A DNA stretch of 14,489 nucleotides, from assembly GCA_964434735.1 (NCBI GenBank), contig CAYSWK010000027.1:1-14489 (forward strand), read 5' to 3'. Each line of letters starts with the position of its first letter. The first letter of the stretch is position 1. The DNA comes from CAYSWK01 sp964434735. GTDB lineage: Archaea; Micrarchaeota; Micrarchaeia; Anstonellales; Bilamarchaeaceae. Both the position numbers and the translations under genes were made by a program. This document shows positions 13,133 to 14,489 of the stretch, one piece after another. A model generated the notes under the pieces. That model ran no database searches and was not told the origin of the DNA. It was given only the letters and a program-made list of their open reading frames with translations.

Positions 13133-14092
13133 TCACTTCTTTTTTGATTCTACCCGTGAATCATCAACGCCAGCTTTAAGCATTTTGACCAATGACATGA
13201 GGCTTGATGCTTCATAAGGAACAATCATGTTGCCAGATTTTGCAAGTTCAGGAAGCTTTTCAATGTACTGAAGTGCAAGATACCTGTCATCGGCATTCTT
13301 AAGCTGATTAAGCACCAGGTGAATAGATTCTGCCTGCCCCTTTGCAATACTTACCTGTGCAAGCTCCTGACCTTCAGCTGCCAAAATACGTGATTGCTTT
13401 TCACCTTCGGCAACACGAATTGCCGCTTCTTTTTGGCCTTCAGCCTGCATAATGCGGGCCTGCTTGTCACCTTCTGAGCGAAGGATTGCCGATTGCTTTT
13501 CACCTTCAGCAAGCAAAATAATGGAACGCTTTTCACGCTCAGCTTTCATCTGCTTTGCCATTGCCTCCTGAATTTCACGGGGCGGGTCGATACGCTGAAT
13601 TTCAACGCGGTTTACCTTGACACCCCATTTGTCAGTAACCTTGTCCAATTCTTCACGCAATTTGGTGTTGATATGGTCGCGGCCTGAAAGGGTCTGATCA
13701 AGTTCCATTTCACCAATGATTGAACGAAGATTGGTTTGGGCAAGCTTGATAATTGCCTGAAGGAAATTACCGACGTTGTATGCCGATTTCGTCGCGTCGG
13801 TGATTTGATAGTAAAGAACCGCATCGACTGAAACGACTACGTTATCCTTACAGATAACTTCCTGTGGCGGAACATCCATAACTCGCTCACGGCTATCAAT
13901 AGTTGCAAGATTCTGCACAAACGGCAAAATAAAGGTAATACCTGGACCGACGGTTTTTTCATATTTACCCAACCGTTCAACGATACCGATTTCATAAGGT
14001 TTGAGTATCTTGAAGCTCATGATGGCAAATACGAATGCCGCAAAGAAAATTCCTAGTACAAATAAAAGGCCTAATGTTTCTGCAACTGCCAT
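13133..14092 (-). CDS. SPFH/stomatin-like (band 7) membrane protein
   Basis: The 319-residue product has an N-terminal membrane segment (about 8-27) and an SPFH domain: LKPYEIGIVERLGKYEKTVGPG, ILPFVQNLATIDSRERVMDVPPQ, ICKDNVVVSVDAVLYYQITDA and LRSIIGEMELDQTLSGRDHIN. The next part, WGVKVNRVEIQRIDPPREIQEAM, leads into a long charged helix. Residues 195-260 form six 11-residue repeats (consensus AEGEKQSxILx), the hendecad coiled coil by which stomatins oligomerise. The family forms large rings or cages on membranes. Archaeal homologues such as the Pyrococcus protein work with an NfeD protease; here the following gene is the protease-less short NfeD. The ATG at 14092 follows GGTGA, and a GCTTAAAAAG box at 14126-14135 gives a short leader. 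Confidence 0.95.
   Translation of the reverse strand: MAVAETLGLLFVLGIFFAAFVFAIMSFKILKPYEIGIVERLGKYEKTVGPGITFILPFVQNLATIDSRERVMDVPPQEVICKDNVVVSVDAVLYYQITDATKSAYNVGNFLQAIIKLAQTNLRSIIGEMELDQTLSGRDHINTKLREELDKVTDKWGVKVNRVEIQRIDPPREIQEAMAKQMKAEREKRSIILLAEGEKQSAILRSEGDKQARIMQAEGQKEAAIRVAEGEKQSRILAAEGQELAQVSIAKGQAESIHLVLNQLKNADDRYLALQYIEKLPELAKSGNMIVPYEASSLMSLVKMLKAGVDDSRVESKKK
13313..13510 (-). repeat. Six 33-bp in-gene repeats coding the stomatin coiled coil
   Basis: The region codes six successive 11-residue units, beginning AEGEKQSAILR, SEGDKQARIMQ, AEGQKEAAIRV, AEGEKQSRILA. Units 1 and 4 are nearly alike at the DNA level, which suggests duplication in units of 33 bases. Confidence 0.75.
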
Positions 14093-14125
14093 AGATGTTC
14101 ACCAAATATAATATTCGGACATTTC

Positions 14126-14154
14126 TTTTTAAGCATTTCGTCCATTGTCGAAAT
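14126..14154 (-). promoter_or_regulatory. SPFH-NfeD promoter with upstream inverted repeat
   Basis: On the minus strand GCTTAAAAAG (14126-14135) is the TATA box, about 25 bases before a start near 14104, which leaves a leader with GGTGA before ATG 14092. Next to it, ATTTCG (14135-14140) and CGAAAT (14149-14154) form an inverted repeat with 8 bases between. The copy beside TATA reads CGAAAT on the minus strand and doubles as a BRE. Confidence 0.45.
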
Positions 14155-14156
14155 CT

Positions 14157-14196
14157 TAATTTTTAACGACGAAGAAAAAGAGGAAAATGAAAAAAT
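14157..14196 (-). terminator. T-rich terminator of the ATPase subunit D gene
   Basis: After the stop the minus strand reads as several T runs (ATTTTTTC, ATTTTCC, CTTTTTC and TTAAAAATTAAG), matching an archaeal T-tract terminator and placing the end of the ATPase operon just before the SPFH promoter. Confidence 0.4.
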
Positions 14197-14489
14197 CTAA
14201 TTCTGCTCCTTCTCAAGCTTTCGTTTGATGGTCTTCAATGAAACGAAATAATCACGTTCCATTTCATCAAGGCGGAAGGAAATGTCCTTTTTCGTCTCCT
14301 CCAAACGGGGCATGAGAACGAATTCGAGTGCATTGACACGTCGTTTTGTCTTTTCAATCTCGGTAATAAGGCGCTTGATTGCCGTTTCGGTTTCTGCCAA
14401 CTTGATTGCCATTGCCAAAACTTCATCAAACTGCTCAACGGCAGCGTCAATATTTGCCGAATTACCCACAAATGAATAGCATTGAAGCT
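14197..14489 (-). CDS. atpD: A-type ATP synthase subunit D, C-terminal part, truncated by window edge
   Basis: The frame is open from the right edge (codon starting at 14487 on the minus strand) to TAG at 14197-14199, giving the last 96 residues. Subunit D is the central coiled-coil rotor shaft of archaeal A-type/vacuolar ATPases. The family signature is clear: AIKLAETETAIKRLITEIEKTKRRVNALEFVLMPRLEETKKDI, followed by DEMERDYFVSLKTIKRKLEKEQN. The GTG at 14469 is internal, not a start, since LQCYSFVGNSAN upstream of and around it continues the family's sequence. It lacks the longer charged tail seen in some D subunits. As it ends the visible operon, the other ATPase subunit genes probably lie to the right. 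Confidence 0.93.
   Translation of the reverse strand, partial: LQCYSFVGNSANIDAAVEQFDEVLAMAIKLAETETAIKRLITEIEKTKRRVNALEFVLMPRLEETKKDISFRLDEMERDYFVSLKTIKRKLEKEQN

Noticed and set aside
13313..13510. CRISPR-like or mobile repeat array
   Set aside because: The 33-bp periodicity is explained by the 11-residue coiled-coil repeat of the stomatin; there are no spacers.

Overview
The window looks like chromosomal DNA of an archaeon, most likely a small-genome (DPANN-like) lineage. The marker genes are archaeal: ribosomal protein S8e, diphthine synthase, a KEOPS Cgi121-like subunit, A-type ATPase subunit D and a MetRS with a C-terminal tRNA-binding domain. Promoters are TATA boxes of the TTTATATA or GCTTAAAAAG kind. 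Several transcripts appear leaderless, and others carry a GGTGA-type Shine-Dalgarno site. Terminators are oligo-T tracts. No IS element, CRISPR array, tRNA or rRNA is visible. The exact lineage cannot be fixed by eye.

Layout. 1-566 (+) is the 3' end of metG, directly followed by an orphan ORF at 568-1173 that lies between two 7-bp-period repeat tracts. 1174-1636 has no convincing protein gene but holds a strongly self-complementary stretch (about 1284-1560) that looks like a non-coding RNA gene. rps8e (-) and a Cgi121-like gene (+) diverge from one shared promoter. The Cgi121-like gene meets tail-to-tail, with a 4-base overlap, a 498-residue acidic protein (-) with four diverged winged-helix-like repeats. 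That gene diverges from a membrane-anchored DsbA-like oxidoreductase (+), which converges on dphB (-).

5666-5910 holds a GC-rich structured patch and a 25-bp palindrome. Then come three closely spaced minus-strand genes: class II aldolase, GlpX-type fructose-1,6-bisphosphatase and a DUF192 protein, i.e. a gluconeogenic operon with bacterial-type enzymes. It diverges from an oversized class IV (branched-chain-like) aminotransferase gene across a promoter with a perfect 15-bp palindrome.

The right end codes for a small lipoprotein (-), a YgjP/DUF45 metallopeptidase and a TraB-family membrane protein (+, a two-gene unit), an SPFH/stomatin-NfeD pair (-), and the 3' part of the ATPase subunit D gene (-, running off the right edge). 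The membrane proteins (DsbA-like, DUF192, TraB, SPFH-NfeD, the peptidase) suggest envelope quality control but sit in separate transcription units, so no single new system can be claimed. The best candidates for undescribed biology are the structured RNA locus, the heptamer-flanked orphan ORF, the multi-winged-helix acidic protein and the extended aminotransferase with its operator-like palindrome.
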